A DNA stretch of 64,000 bases from Kibdelosporangium philippinense (lineage in GTDB: Bacteria > Actinomycetota > Actinomycetes > Mycobacteriales > Pseudonocardiaceae). Positions 57,844-64,000 of this stretch are shown piece after piece. Each line of letters opens with the position of its first letter. Position 1 is the first letter of the stretch. A program made the translations under genes and the position numbers. The notes beneath the pieces are model-generated. The model ran no database searches. It had not been told where the DNA came from and saw only the letters and a program-made list of their open reading frames with translations. The stretch spans positions 1 through 64,000 of the forward strand of contig NZ_JAJVCN010000005.1 of assembly GCF_021390435.2 (NCBI RefSeq), given 5' to 3'.

Positions 57844-58383
57844 ATGAGTTCGGAAGCCGCGTTGTCAGCGATGCGTGACGCCGTTGCCCTATGGCAAGCA
57901 GGCGGAGCAAACGCGGCCGGAATCATCCACGCCGCCTGCGATCTGTTGGTCGCAGGCGTGGACGGACCCGCGGTGGGCATGCTCGCCGCGGTCTCGATCA
58001 AGTCGGTTCGCGTCGACAGCTACGAGATCGAGGAGTTGCTCGAATCGGTCATGTCCGAACTGGACCTGCCCTACCACCCACGGGAAACAGCGGCCGCGCA
58101 GGAATCGGCATTGCGGATCATGGCAACCCGGACCCTGGAAGGTCTGATGTCACCCCGAGACCTGACCACGTGGGCCCACATGACCTTCGGGCACGAAGGT
58201 ATTGAGCTCGCGCAAGAACTGGTCGCCCTTGACGATTACTACCACTTCAGAGTCGAGTACACAGGTACGTCGGCTGAGAGTTCGAAGTCGAGGTGCTCAC
58301 CGAAGCCCGACGCATCACGTCTCTTTGTTGATGAGATCCCAAGGCTGCACGGCGGTGGCCAGCGTGAGCGGGCAGCCGCGTAG
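57844..58383 (+). CDS. hypothetical protein, probably frameshifted near its end
   Basis: A 179-residue soluble protein of unknown family beginning MSSEAALSAMRDAVALW. It is helical and acidic to about residue 143. After TSAE (58276) codon use and composition change to SKSRCSPKPDAS. Another frame reads EFEVEVLTEARRITSLC and stops at 58331, a more natural continuation. Loss of one G near 58277 would explain this. No ribosome site is clear for ATG 57844. The 58384-58621 gap shows no supportable gene. Confidence 0.55.
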   Translation: MSSEAALSAMRDAVALWQAGGANAAGIIHAACDLLVAGVDGPAVGMLAAVSIKSVRVDSYEIEELLESVMSELDLPYHPRETAAAQESALRIMATRTLEGLMSPRDLTTWAHMTFGHEGIELAQELVALDDYYHFRVEYTGTSAESSKSRCSPKPDASRLFVDEIPRLHGGGQRERAAA

Positions 58384-58621
58384 GCCTCGGTTTGTTGTCA
58401 GCGCAAACGGCGGCAGCGCGTACACGGCAGTACCGCCCAGGCCAAGGTTGCGCTGGCCATGGCGAACGCCATCGCGGCGTGGGCCTTGGTTCCTCTTGTC
58501 GGTGTGAACCGCGGCTTTGCCTTGCGTTGGGCGCTGTTGCTAGCTCGAACCACAGCCCGCCTAGCCCTGGACACTGCCGCCATCTCGAACGGCAACCCAG
58601 CCTGTCCTTCGTTCCTCGTCC

Positions 58622-60724
58622 CTACGTCGTTGTCGCAAGCGCGAACGGCAGAACTGGCCCAGAACCCGCGTCGGACAACAACTTCGCTGCGACCGCCATC
58701 GTCCACCCGCTGTCGATCTGGTCGTCCACCAGCAGTACAGGTCCACCGACCCGGCGGACTCCCTCGGCCAGCGAAGCAGGAACCTGCATCGCCTGCCAGA
58801 GACCGGCCAGTCGTTGGGCACTGTTGCCCCGGCGGTCAGCACCGGCGGCGATCTCCACCTCGCCGAGGAACTCCAGCCGTCCGATCGAGGCCAGCCGCTC
58901 ACCCACGCTGCGGATGAGTTTCGGCCGCCTGCTTGACGAAATGGTCGCCACAGCAACCGGTCGGCTGTCCCACTTCCAGTTCGCCAGCACCTTCACGCAC
59001 GCGTCGAACATGTCGTCCGGAACCGGACCGTCGGGAGCGTCCGCTGCCAGCATCGCTCGCAGCCGATTACCCCAGCCGATGTCGGTCAACCGGCCAACCG
59101 CCCGCCCCGGCGCGGCCTGCTCCTCCTTCGCGATCTTGCCCGACAAGGGAACGCCGAGCGCCTTCATCCCCGGCGGCCATTGCCGTCGTGGCATCACCTC
59201 CACTCCCGGGCGACGCAGCCGATCCCGCGCTTCGGCCGCGCCACTCTGGGAAACCGTTGTGTCCCAAACATGTCCTGTGCAGTTGTCACACCGGCCGCAC
59301 GCGGTCGCGTGTGGATCGTCCAGTTGCCGGAGCAGGAACTCCATCCGGCAGCCTGCCGTGGCTTGGTAGTCGAGCATCGCCTGCTGCTCGGCCACCCTTG
59401 CCTCGGCCACGTGCGCATAGCGCTCCGCGTCGTACGTCCAGTCGCTGTCGAGAAGCACCCAGCCGCCGCGCTCCCGACGTACGACACCGTCCACATCGAG
59501 CACTTTGAGCACAACCTCGAGCCGCGAGCGGGACAGGTCCACGCGCGGTTCCAAGGCTGGCAACGACATCGGCCCGTCCGCGGTCCCCAACGCGTCGAGC
59601 ACCTGCCGCACCACCGCCTCCGGTGGGAAAGCCAGCGAGGCGAAGTACGCCCAGATGTCCCTGTCCTCCGCCCCTGGCAATAGGAGTACCTCGGCCTTGT
59701 CCACCCCACGGCCCGCCCGGCCGATCTGCTGGTAGTACGCGATCGGCGACTGCGGTGCCCCCAAATGCACCACAAACCCAAGGTCCGGCTTGTCGAAGCC
59801 CATCCCGAGCGCGGACGTCGCCACCAACGCCTTCACCCGGTTGGCCAGCAGGTCTTCCTCAGCCCGCAACCGTTCGGCTTGTTCGGTTTTCCCCGAGTAC
59901 GCCCTAGCTTCGAGTCCCCGCTCGCGCAAGAAGGACGCCACTTCCTCGGCCGCCGCGACAGTCAATGTGTAGATGATCCCTGAGCCGGGCAACTTTGGGA
60001 TCTGTTCGCCCAACCATGCCAGTCGCGTCGCGGCGTCCGGCAGTCTCACCACTGCCAATCTTAGACTCTCTCGGTCCAGGGCGCCACGTAGAACCAGAGT
60101 ATCCTTTGTGGAGGGTCCAAGTCCCAGCTGCTGGGCCACATCCCGCACGACACGGTCGTTCGCGGTCGCTGTGGTCGCCAGTACCGGAACACCCGCGGGC
60201 AGCTCGGTCAGCAACGTGCGCAGCCGCCGGTAGTCCGGCCGGAAGTCGTGGCCCCAGTCCGAAATGCAGTGTGCTTCGTCCACAACAAGCATTCCCGCCG
60301 AAGCCGTCAGCGAAGGCAGCACATTGTCGCGGAAGTCCGGGTTGTTCAACCGTTCCGGGCTCACCAGCAACACGTCCACGGAGCCCGCGTTCACCGAGTC
60401 CTGGACCTCGTGCCATTGGTCCGAGTTGGACGAGTTGATCGTCGCCGCGTGCACGCCCGCACGCGCGGCGGCCTCGACTTGGTTACGCATCAACGCCAAC
60501 AGTGGTGAGACAATCACCGTCGGCCCCGCGCCGCGCGCCCGCAGCAACGCGGTGGCCACAAAGTAGACAGCCGACTTTCCCCAACCCGTACGCTGCACGA
60601 CGAGCGCACGTCTGCGCCCAGCCACGAGTGCCTCGATCGCGGTCCACTGGTCGTCTCGCAGCCGAGCGTCGTCGCCGGCGAGCGCGCGGAGATGGCGCTC
60701 GGCGTCTTCGCGTAGTTCGTTCAC
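58622..60724 (-). CDS. RecQ-family helicase with C-terminal phosphoribosyltransferase-like motif
   Basis: A 700-residue SF2 helicase. Walker A is RTGWGKS (45-51), unusual beside the common TGGGKS; DEAH is at 149-152; VIYT-like GIIYTLTVAAAEEV and QIGRAGRGVD are motifs IV and VI. A zinc site CGRCDNC is near 490. The last 200 residues leave RecQ homology and contain GGPVLLVDDQIDSGWTM, the PRPP loop pattern of type I phosphoribosyltransferases. No HRDC domain is seen. GTG 60724 has AGGTGG upstream. This helicase-PRTase plan occurs in actinomycetes, but the PRTase part has no known role. Confidence 0.85.
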   Translation of the reverse strand: MNELREDAERHLRALAGDDARLRDDQWTAIEALVAGRRRALVVQRTGWGKSAVYFVATALLRARGAGPTVIVSPLLALMRNQVEAAARAGVHAATINSSNSDQWHEVQDSVNAGSVDVLLVSPERLNNPDFRDNVLPSLTASAGMLVVDEAHCISDWGHDFRPDYRRLRTLLTELPAGVPVLATTATANDRVVRDVAQQLGLGPSTKDTLVLRGALDRESLRLAVVRLPDAATRLAWLGEQIPKLPGSGIIYTLTVAAAEEVASFLRERGLEARAYSGKTEQAERLRAEEDLLANRVKALVATSALGMGFDKPDLGFVVHLGAPQSPIAYYQQIGRAGRGVDKAEVLLLPGAEDRDIWAYFASLAFPPEAVVRQVLDALGTADGPMSLPALEPRVDLSRSRLEVVLKVLDVDGVVRRERGGWVLLDSDWTYDAERYAHVAEARVAEQQAMLDYQATAGCRMEFLLRQLDDPHATACGRCDNCTGHVWDTTVSQSGAAEARDRLRRPGVEVMPRRQWPPGMKALGVPLSGKIAKEEQAAPGRAVGRLTDIGWGNRLRAMLAADAPDGPVPDDMFDACVKVLANWKWDSRPVAVATISSSRRPKLIRSVGERLASIGRLEFLGEVEIAAGADRRGNSAQRLAGLWQAMQVPASLAEGVRRVGGPVLLVDDQIDSGWTMAVAAKLLSDAGSGPVLPFALATTT

Positions 60725-60780
60725 TGTTCCACCTCTACCGTATGTGCGGCGAGTGCACCGTATTACGCCACGACAAGTCC

Positions 60781-60801
60781 GTGCGAACGGACCGTTCGTA
60801 C
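60781..60801. promoter_or_regulatory. TetR-type operator between recQ-like and tetR genes
   Basis: GTGCGAACGG and CCGTTCGTAC flank one A: a 21-bp palindrome with one mismatch. It lies 16 bases before the TetR start and about 57 bases before the divergent helicase gene, so either could be controlled. A near copy is present after ndk. Confidence 0.65.
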
Positions 60802-60817
60802 GATGTCAGGAGCGGAA

Positions 60818-61390
60818 GTGAGCGAACAACGCAAGCGGGATTCGGCCGCGAGCAAGGTGGCTTTGCTTGACGCGGCAAGGGATTTGTTCGCCGACCGTGG
60901 GTATGATCGGACGACTGTCCGTGACATCGCCGCTCGCGCCGGCGTCAACCAAGCGCTGCTGTTCCGTTACTTCGGCAGCAAGGAGGCGTTGTTCGCGGCG
61001 GTGGTCGCTCGCTCGGGCAAGGAACGTCTCGCTGAGTACCCTCGCGACCAGGTTTTCGCCCGGATGCTGCGCGGGGTGCTCGACAAGGACCAGCAGGGCG
61101 ACCACACGGTGCAGATCATGCTGCGCTCCAGTGGCGAGGACACGGTGGCCAAGGACATCAACGAGCAGTTGGGCCAGGACTACGTCAGGGCGCTGGCTGG
61201 GCTGACTGATCAGCCGGACAGTGCGTTGCGGGCTCATCTGGTGCTCGCCTGGATCATCGGGATCGACGTGATCCGCTCGATCGCCAGGGCTGATCCGCTG
61301 GCCAGTGCGGGCGCCGACGAGGTGATGGCGTGCGTGTTGCCCGCTGTCCGGACATTGCTCGAAGGAGTGAGGGATATTCCGGACGCGTAG
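60818..61390 (+). CDS. TetR-family regulator of the P450 locus
   Basis: A 190-residue repressor. The HTH (KVALLDAARDLFADRGYDRTTVRDIAARAGVNQALLFRYFGSKEALFAAVV, about 12-60) is typical. GTG 60818 is favoured because AGGAG stands five bases before it; ATG 60803 is possible. It reads toward a P450-ferredoxin pair 85 bases away. Palindromes at 60781 and 61437 lie before it and before the P450 but differ in sequence, so one of them may serve another regulator. Confidence 0.87.
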   Translation: MSEQRKRDSAASKVALLDAARDLFADRGYDRTTVRDIAARAGVNQALLFRYFGSKEALFAAVVARSGKERLAEYPRDQVFARMLRGVLDKDQQGDHTVQIMLRSSGEDTVAKDINEQLGQDYVRALAGLTDQPDSALRAHLVLAWIIGIDVIRSIARADPLASAGADEVMACVLPAVRTLLEGVRDIPDA

Positions 61391-61402
61391 GGCGACGATT
61401 CG

Positions 61403-61456
61403 TTGACCCCTAGTTATCGGACGAGTACCTTCGAAATTGTAAGCAGACGCTTACAA
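61403..61456 (+). promoter_or_regulatory. P450 promoter with downstream operator
   Basis: TTGACC (61403-61408), 17 bases, TACCTT (61426-61431) forms the promoter. TTGTAAGC-N4-GCTTACAA (61437-61456) is a perfect inverted repeat covering the expected start point. The layout is that of simple repression. Confidence 0.7.
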
Positions 61457-61475
61457 GGCAAAGGGGGCCTGGTCG

Positions 61476-62705
61476 ATGACCACAACAGACCATCCGATCA
61501 ACTACCCGTTCCCTGGCGGCGGCACCGATGACTACGTAGCGCTCAACCCGTCGGCTGAGCGAGCCGGGCTCGCGGACAGCGAGCCGTTGGTCCGGGTCCG
61601 CCTGCCGTACGGTGGCGACGCCTGGCTCGCCCGTCGCTACGAGGACGTCAAGCTCGTGCTCGGTGACACCCGGTTCAGCCGGGCGGCCGCGTTCGGCAAG
61701 GACGTGCCACGGTCGTTCCCGGTGATCCGCGAGGACAAAACCCTGCTTGACATGGATCCGCCGGACCACACGCGGCTCCGCAGACTTGCCACGAAGGCGT
61801 TCACCTCCAAACGGGTCGAGACGCTCCGGCCACGCGTGCACCAGATCGTCAACACCCTGTTCGACGAGATGATCGCCAAGGGCGCACCCGCCGACCTGAT
61901 GTCCTCGGTGTCCTGGCCGCTGCCGATCACCGTGATCTGCGAGATGCTCGGCGTTCCCTACGAGGACCGAGAGAAGTTCCGTGCCTGGACCGACGCGTCA
62001 CTGGCGATCAGCGCCTTCACGCCTGAGGAGATCGAGCAGGCGACCCGCAACCTGACCGACTACATGGCCGGTCTGCTCCGCCAACGCCGGGAAAACCCCA
62101 AGGACGACCTGCTCACCGCGCTGATGCAGGCACAGGACAACGATGACCGGCTCGACCCGGACGAGGTCGTCCAACTGGCCGCCGCACTCCTGGTCGGCGG
62201 GCACGAGACGACGGCCAACCAGTTCGGCAACTTCGTCTTCAGCTTGTTCGACCACCCCGAGGAGCTGGCCAAGCTGCGGGCGAATCCGGACACGGTGAAC
62301 GCCGCGGTCGAGGAGTTGCTGCGGCACACCCCGCTCAGCGCGAGTGGCGGCTTCGTGCGGATCGCCACCGAGAACGTCGAGGTGGGCGGCACGACGGTAC
62401 GCGCGGGCGAAGGCGTGTTCGCCGACGTCGTCGCCGCGAACCGGGATCCTCGGCGGTTCGACGACGGCCAGGAACTCAAGCTGGATCGCGAACCTATCGG
62501 GCACATCGCGTTCGGGCACGGCGTGCACCACTGTATCGGTGCGCAACTGGCCAGGATGGAACTCCAGGTCGCGCTCGGCACGTTGATCAGACGGTTCCCC
62601 GACCTCTCGCTGGCCGTGGACGCGCAGGATGCGCCGTGGAAACATGGCCGTCTAGTCCGTGGCCTGCAAGAGCTGCCAGTTACCTGGTCGGAGGTACGTG
62701 AGTGA
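61476..62705 (+). CDS. cytochrome P450, bacterial class I
   Basis: A 409-residue heme monooxygenase. The I-helix GGHETTANQ near 247 supplies the oxygen-activating Thr, EELLRHTP holds ExxR, and FGHGVHHCIGAQLARME binds heme through Cys near 353. LLDMDPPDHTRLRRLATKAF is typical of CYP105/107-type soluble enzymes. AGGGGG precedes ATG 61476. The stop overlaps a ferredoxin start, its electron donor. Substrate unknown; TetR control suggests a xenobiotic or signal molecule. Confidence 0.92.
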   Translation: MTTTDHPINYPFPGGGTDDYVALNPSAERAGLADSEPLVRVRLPYGGDAWLARRYEDVKLVLGDTRFSRAAAFGKDVPRSFPVIREDKTLLDMDPPDHTRLRRLATKAFTSKRVETLRPRVHQIVNTLFDEMIAKGAPADLMSSVSWPLPITVICEMLGVPYEDREKFRAWTDASLAISAFTPEEIEQATRNLTDYMAGLLRQRRENPKDDLLTALMQAQDNDDRLDPDEVVQLAAALLVGGHETTANQFGNFVFSLFDHPEELAKLRANPDTVNAAVEELLRHTPLSASGGFVRIATENVEVGGTTVRAGEGVFADVVAANRDPRRFDDGQELKLDREPIGHIAFGHGVHHCIGAQLARMELQVALGTLIRRFPDLSLAVDAQDAPWKHGRLVRGLQELPVTWSEVRE

Positions 62706-62932
62706 GCGACACACAGTGGCGCATCGAGGTGGAGCGCCCTTTGTGCATCTCGTCGGGGATGTGCGTCGGTATCGCACCGGACCACTTCGAGCTCGAAGCC
62801 GACGGTTCGCACGCGCTGGCCGATGTGGTCGACCAGGATGAGGCCGTGATCGACGCGGCCGAGTCGTGCCCGGTCGAGGCCATCAAGGTGTTCAGCGCCG
62901 CCGAGAACGAACTCGTCGCACCGGTTGACTGA
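62702..62932 (+). CDS. 3Fe-4S ferredoxin paired with the P450
   Basis: A 76-residue ferredoxin. Cysteines in PLCISSGMC and ESCPVEAI give the C-x5-C...C-P pattern of 3Fe-4S proteins. GTG 62702 overlaps the P450 stop (GTGA). It carries electrons from a reductase, not in the window, to the P450. Confidence 0.9.
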   Translation: MSDTQWRIEVERPLCISSGMCVGIAPDHFELEADGSHALADVVDQDEAVIDAAESCPVEAIKVFSAAENELVAPVD

Positions 62933-62941
62933 CCCGGTGCC

Positions 62942-62972
62942 CGTCCGGGCGTGAGCCGCTCACGCCCGGACG
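62942..62972. terminator. convergent terminator between ferredoxin and nitroreductase
   Basis: CGTCCGGGCGTGAG and CTCACGCCCGGACG are perfect 14-bp arms over CCG. The nitroreductase stop codon lies inside the right arm. Confidence 0.8.
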
Positions 62973-63649
62973 ATCACCTGATCCAGCGATTTACGCACCA
63001 GATCCGGGACCACCGCGTCCTGCGCCGGATAGCCGGCCGCGATCACCGCGAACGCCTTCTCGTTACGCGGCCGGCCAAGCACCTCGGACAGGAACTTCAT
63101 CGGGCTCGGCGTGTGCACCAGCGCGCACAACCCCGAAAGGTGTAGAGCGGTCAGCAGCATGCCGACAGAGATGCCGACCGATTCGTCGACGTAATAGTGC
63201 TTGTGGCTCTCGCCGCTCTCGTCGAGGTAGAACCGCTGCTCGAACACCACGATCAGATACGGCGCGTCGGTCAGGTGCGGCTTCTGCTCGTCCGTGCCGA
63301 GGGGTTCGAGTGCGGACAACCACTCCTCGCCAAGCCGTCCCGCGTACGAACGGCGTTCCTCTTCTTCGGCCGCGCACCGGATGGCAGCCCTCGTTTTGGG
63401 GTTGGTCACCAGTACATAAGTCCACGGTTGCTGATGTGCGCCGGAAGGCGCGGTCGCCGCCACCGCGATCGCGTCGAGGATCACTTGTTCCGGTACTTCG
63501 TCGCCGGCGAACGCACGGACCGTGCGACGCTGGCTCATCCGTTCTCGCAGGTCAGCGGCAATAACCATGGACGCTTTCGGCGGAATCCGGTGAGGCCGGT
63601 ACGGCGTCGGCTGATACGGCTGGCCGTGCATGGGTGTCCAACTCCTCAT
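62960..63649 (-). CDS. nitroreductase-family FMN oxidoreductase
   Basis: A 229-residue NAD(P)H-dependent flavoenzyme. SQRRTVRAFAGDEVP (FMN phosphate), ATAPSGAHQQPWTYVLV and the late AVIAAGYPAQD are the family landmarks. ATG 63649 is chosen because GGAGGG precedes it; ATG 63631 with GAGGAG is an alternative, and the 48-codon upstream extension is not conserved. It is divergent from nadD. Substrate unknown; quinones, nitroaromatics or unsaturated carbonyls are typical. Confidence 0.85.
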   Translation of the reverse strand: MRSWTPMHGQPYQPTPYRPHRIPPKASMVIAADLRERMSQRRTVRAFAGDEVPEQVILDAIAVAATAPSGAHQQPWTYVLVTNPKTRAAIRCAAEEEERRSYAGRLGEEWLSALEPLGTDEQKPHLTDAPYLIVVFEQRFYLDESGESHKHYYVDESVGISVGMLLTALHLSGLCALVHTPSPMKFLSEVLGRPRNEKAFAVIAAGYPAQDAVVPDLVRKSLDQVIVRA

Positions 63650-63755
63650 AACCCTCCATCTTGCCTCGATGAACAGCGGAAAGGCCCCCTCAAGAGGTGA
63701 AAAAGGCAGGTAATGGCCCCTCTTGGAGTCTTGATGCCGCGTACTCTGCCGAGCT

Positions 63756-64000
63756 ATGTCGGCGAAATGTCGAATCGGGATCATGGGCGGCACCTTCGAC
63801 CCGGTGCACCACGGTCACCTCGTCGCGGCCAGCGAGGTCCAGGCACGGTTCGGCCTCGACGAGGTCATCTTCGTGCCGACCGGTCAGCCGTGGCAGAAGG
63901 GCAGCCGCGAGGTCAGCCCGGCCGAGGACCGATACCTCATGACGGTGATCGCGACCGCGTCCAACCCCCGGTTCTCGGTCAGCCGGGTGGACATCGACCG
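63756..64000 (+). CDS. nadD: nicotinate-nucleotide adenylyltransferase, 5' part
   Basis: The first 81 codons of a nucleotidyl transferase of NAD synthesis; the gene runs off the window. IGIMGGTFDPVHHGHLVAASEV is the GxFxPxHxGH signature. VIFVPTGQPWQK is the substrate loop. ATG 63756 lies eight bases after TACTCT, a possible -10, and without a ribosome site, so the message may be leaderless. Confidence 0.93.
   Translation, partial: MSAKCRIGIMGGTFDPVHHGHLVAASEVQARFGLDEVIFVPTGQPWQKGSREVSPAEDRYLMTVIATASNPRFSVSRVDID

Noticed and set aside
58384..58621. Short frames on both strands between the hypothetical gene and the helicase
   Set aside because: No ribosome site, conserved motif or plausible composition; probably eroded or intergenic DNA.
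1..64000. CRISPR array or rRNA operon
   Set aside because: No regularly spaced direct repeats of 25-40 bases and no rRNA-like stretch were seen.

Overview
The window is high-GC actinomycete chromosome. Gene order (tig-clpP1-clpP2-clpX, valS-folC-DUF4233-ndk, the TIGR03960 radical SAM/DUF2344 pair before rne-rplU-rpmA-obgE-proB, then nadD), many GTG and leaderless-type starts, and a pSAM2-type integrated element suggest order Pseudonocardiales. The genus cannot be set from the sequence alone.

Region 1 (1-10.8 kb) is an actinomycete integrative and conjugative element (AICE). It runs from an unseen left end to a tyrosine integrase whose last codons lie inside a tRNA-Gly(UCC) gene. The core order is XRE regulator, flavoprotein, small protein, Pra-like activator, two small proteins, FtsK/TraB-like DNA translocase, small protein, RepSA-like rolling-circle initiator, Xis, Int. 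Two genes are broken. The initiator has a single in-frame TAG. A DUF3644 gene with a HEPN-like R-N-x3-H motif is split by an 883-bp IS5-family insertion whose removal restores the frame exactly.

Region 2 (10.9-15.8 kb) is core: tRNA-Pro, trigger factor, ClpP1, ClpP2 and ClpX. A perfect 20-bp palindrome lies just before clpX.

Region 3 (15.8-27.8 kb) is mixed accessory sequence. It holds a Tat-type esterase, FdhD divergent from an oxalate/formate-type MFS carrier with a tiny partner protein, a VOC/SDR pair, a carboxylesterase divergent from a TetR, a chloramphenicol-phosphotransferase-like kinase, a MacB/FtsX-type ABC system and an anchored protein of unknown function.

Region 4 (28-40.1 kb) has the valS, folC-DUF4233 and ndk backbone. 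Between valS and folC lie a two-component system and a divergent flavin electron-transfer operon (ferric-reductase-like flavocytochrome, exported FMN-binding protein, ApbE), then an IS1380 transposase remnant. A PhoD-type phosphatase precedes ndk.

Region 5 (40.2-54.5 kb) begins with a secreted I36-like protein whose signal sequence looks frameshifted and a DrrABC-like ABC exporter. Then come the radical SAM/DUF2344 pair, split by a subtilase on the other strand, and rne, rplU, rpmA, obgE and proB.

Region 6 (54.5-64 kb) lies where proA might be expected between proB and nadD. It carries a TetR with a divergent FAD monooxygenase, an MHS-type MFS carrier, a probably frameshifted hypothetical gene, a RecQ helicase with a C-terminal phosphoribosyltransferase-like motif, a TetR followed by a P450-ferredoxin pair with clear palindromic operators, a nitroreductase, and the 5' part of nadD. 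No CRISPR array or rRNA gene was seen.
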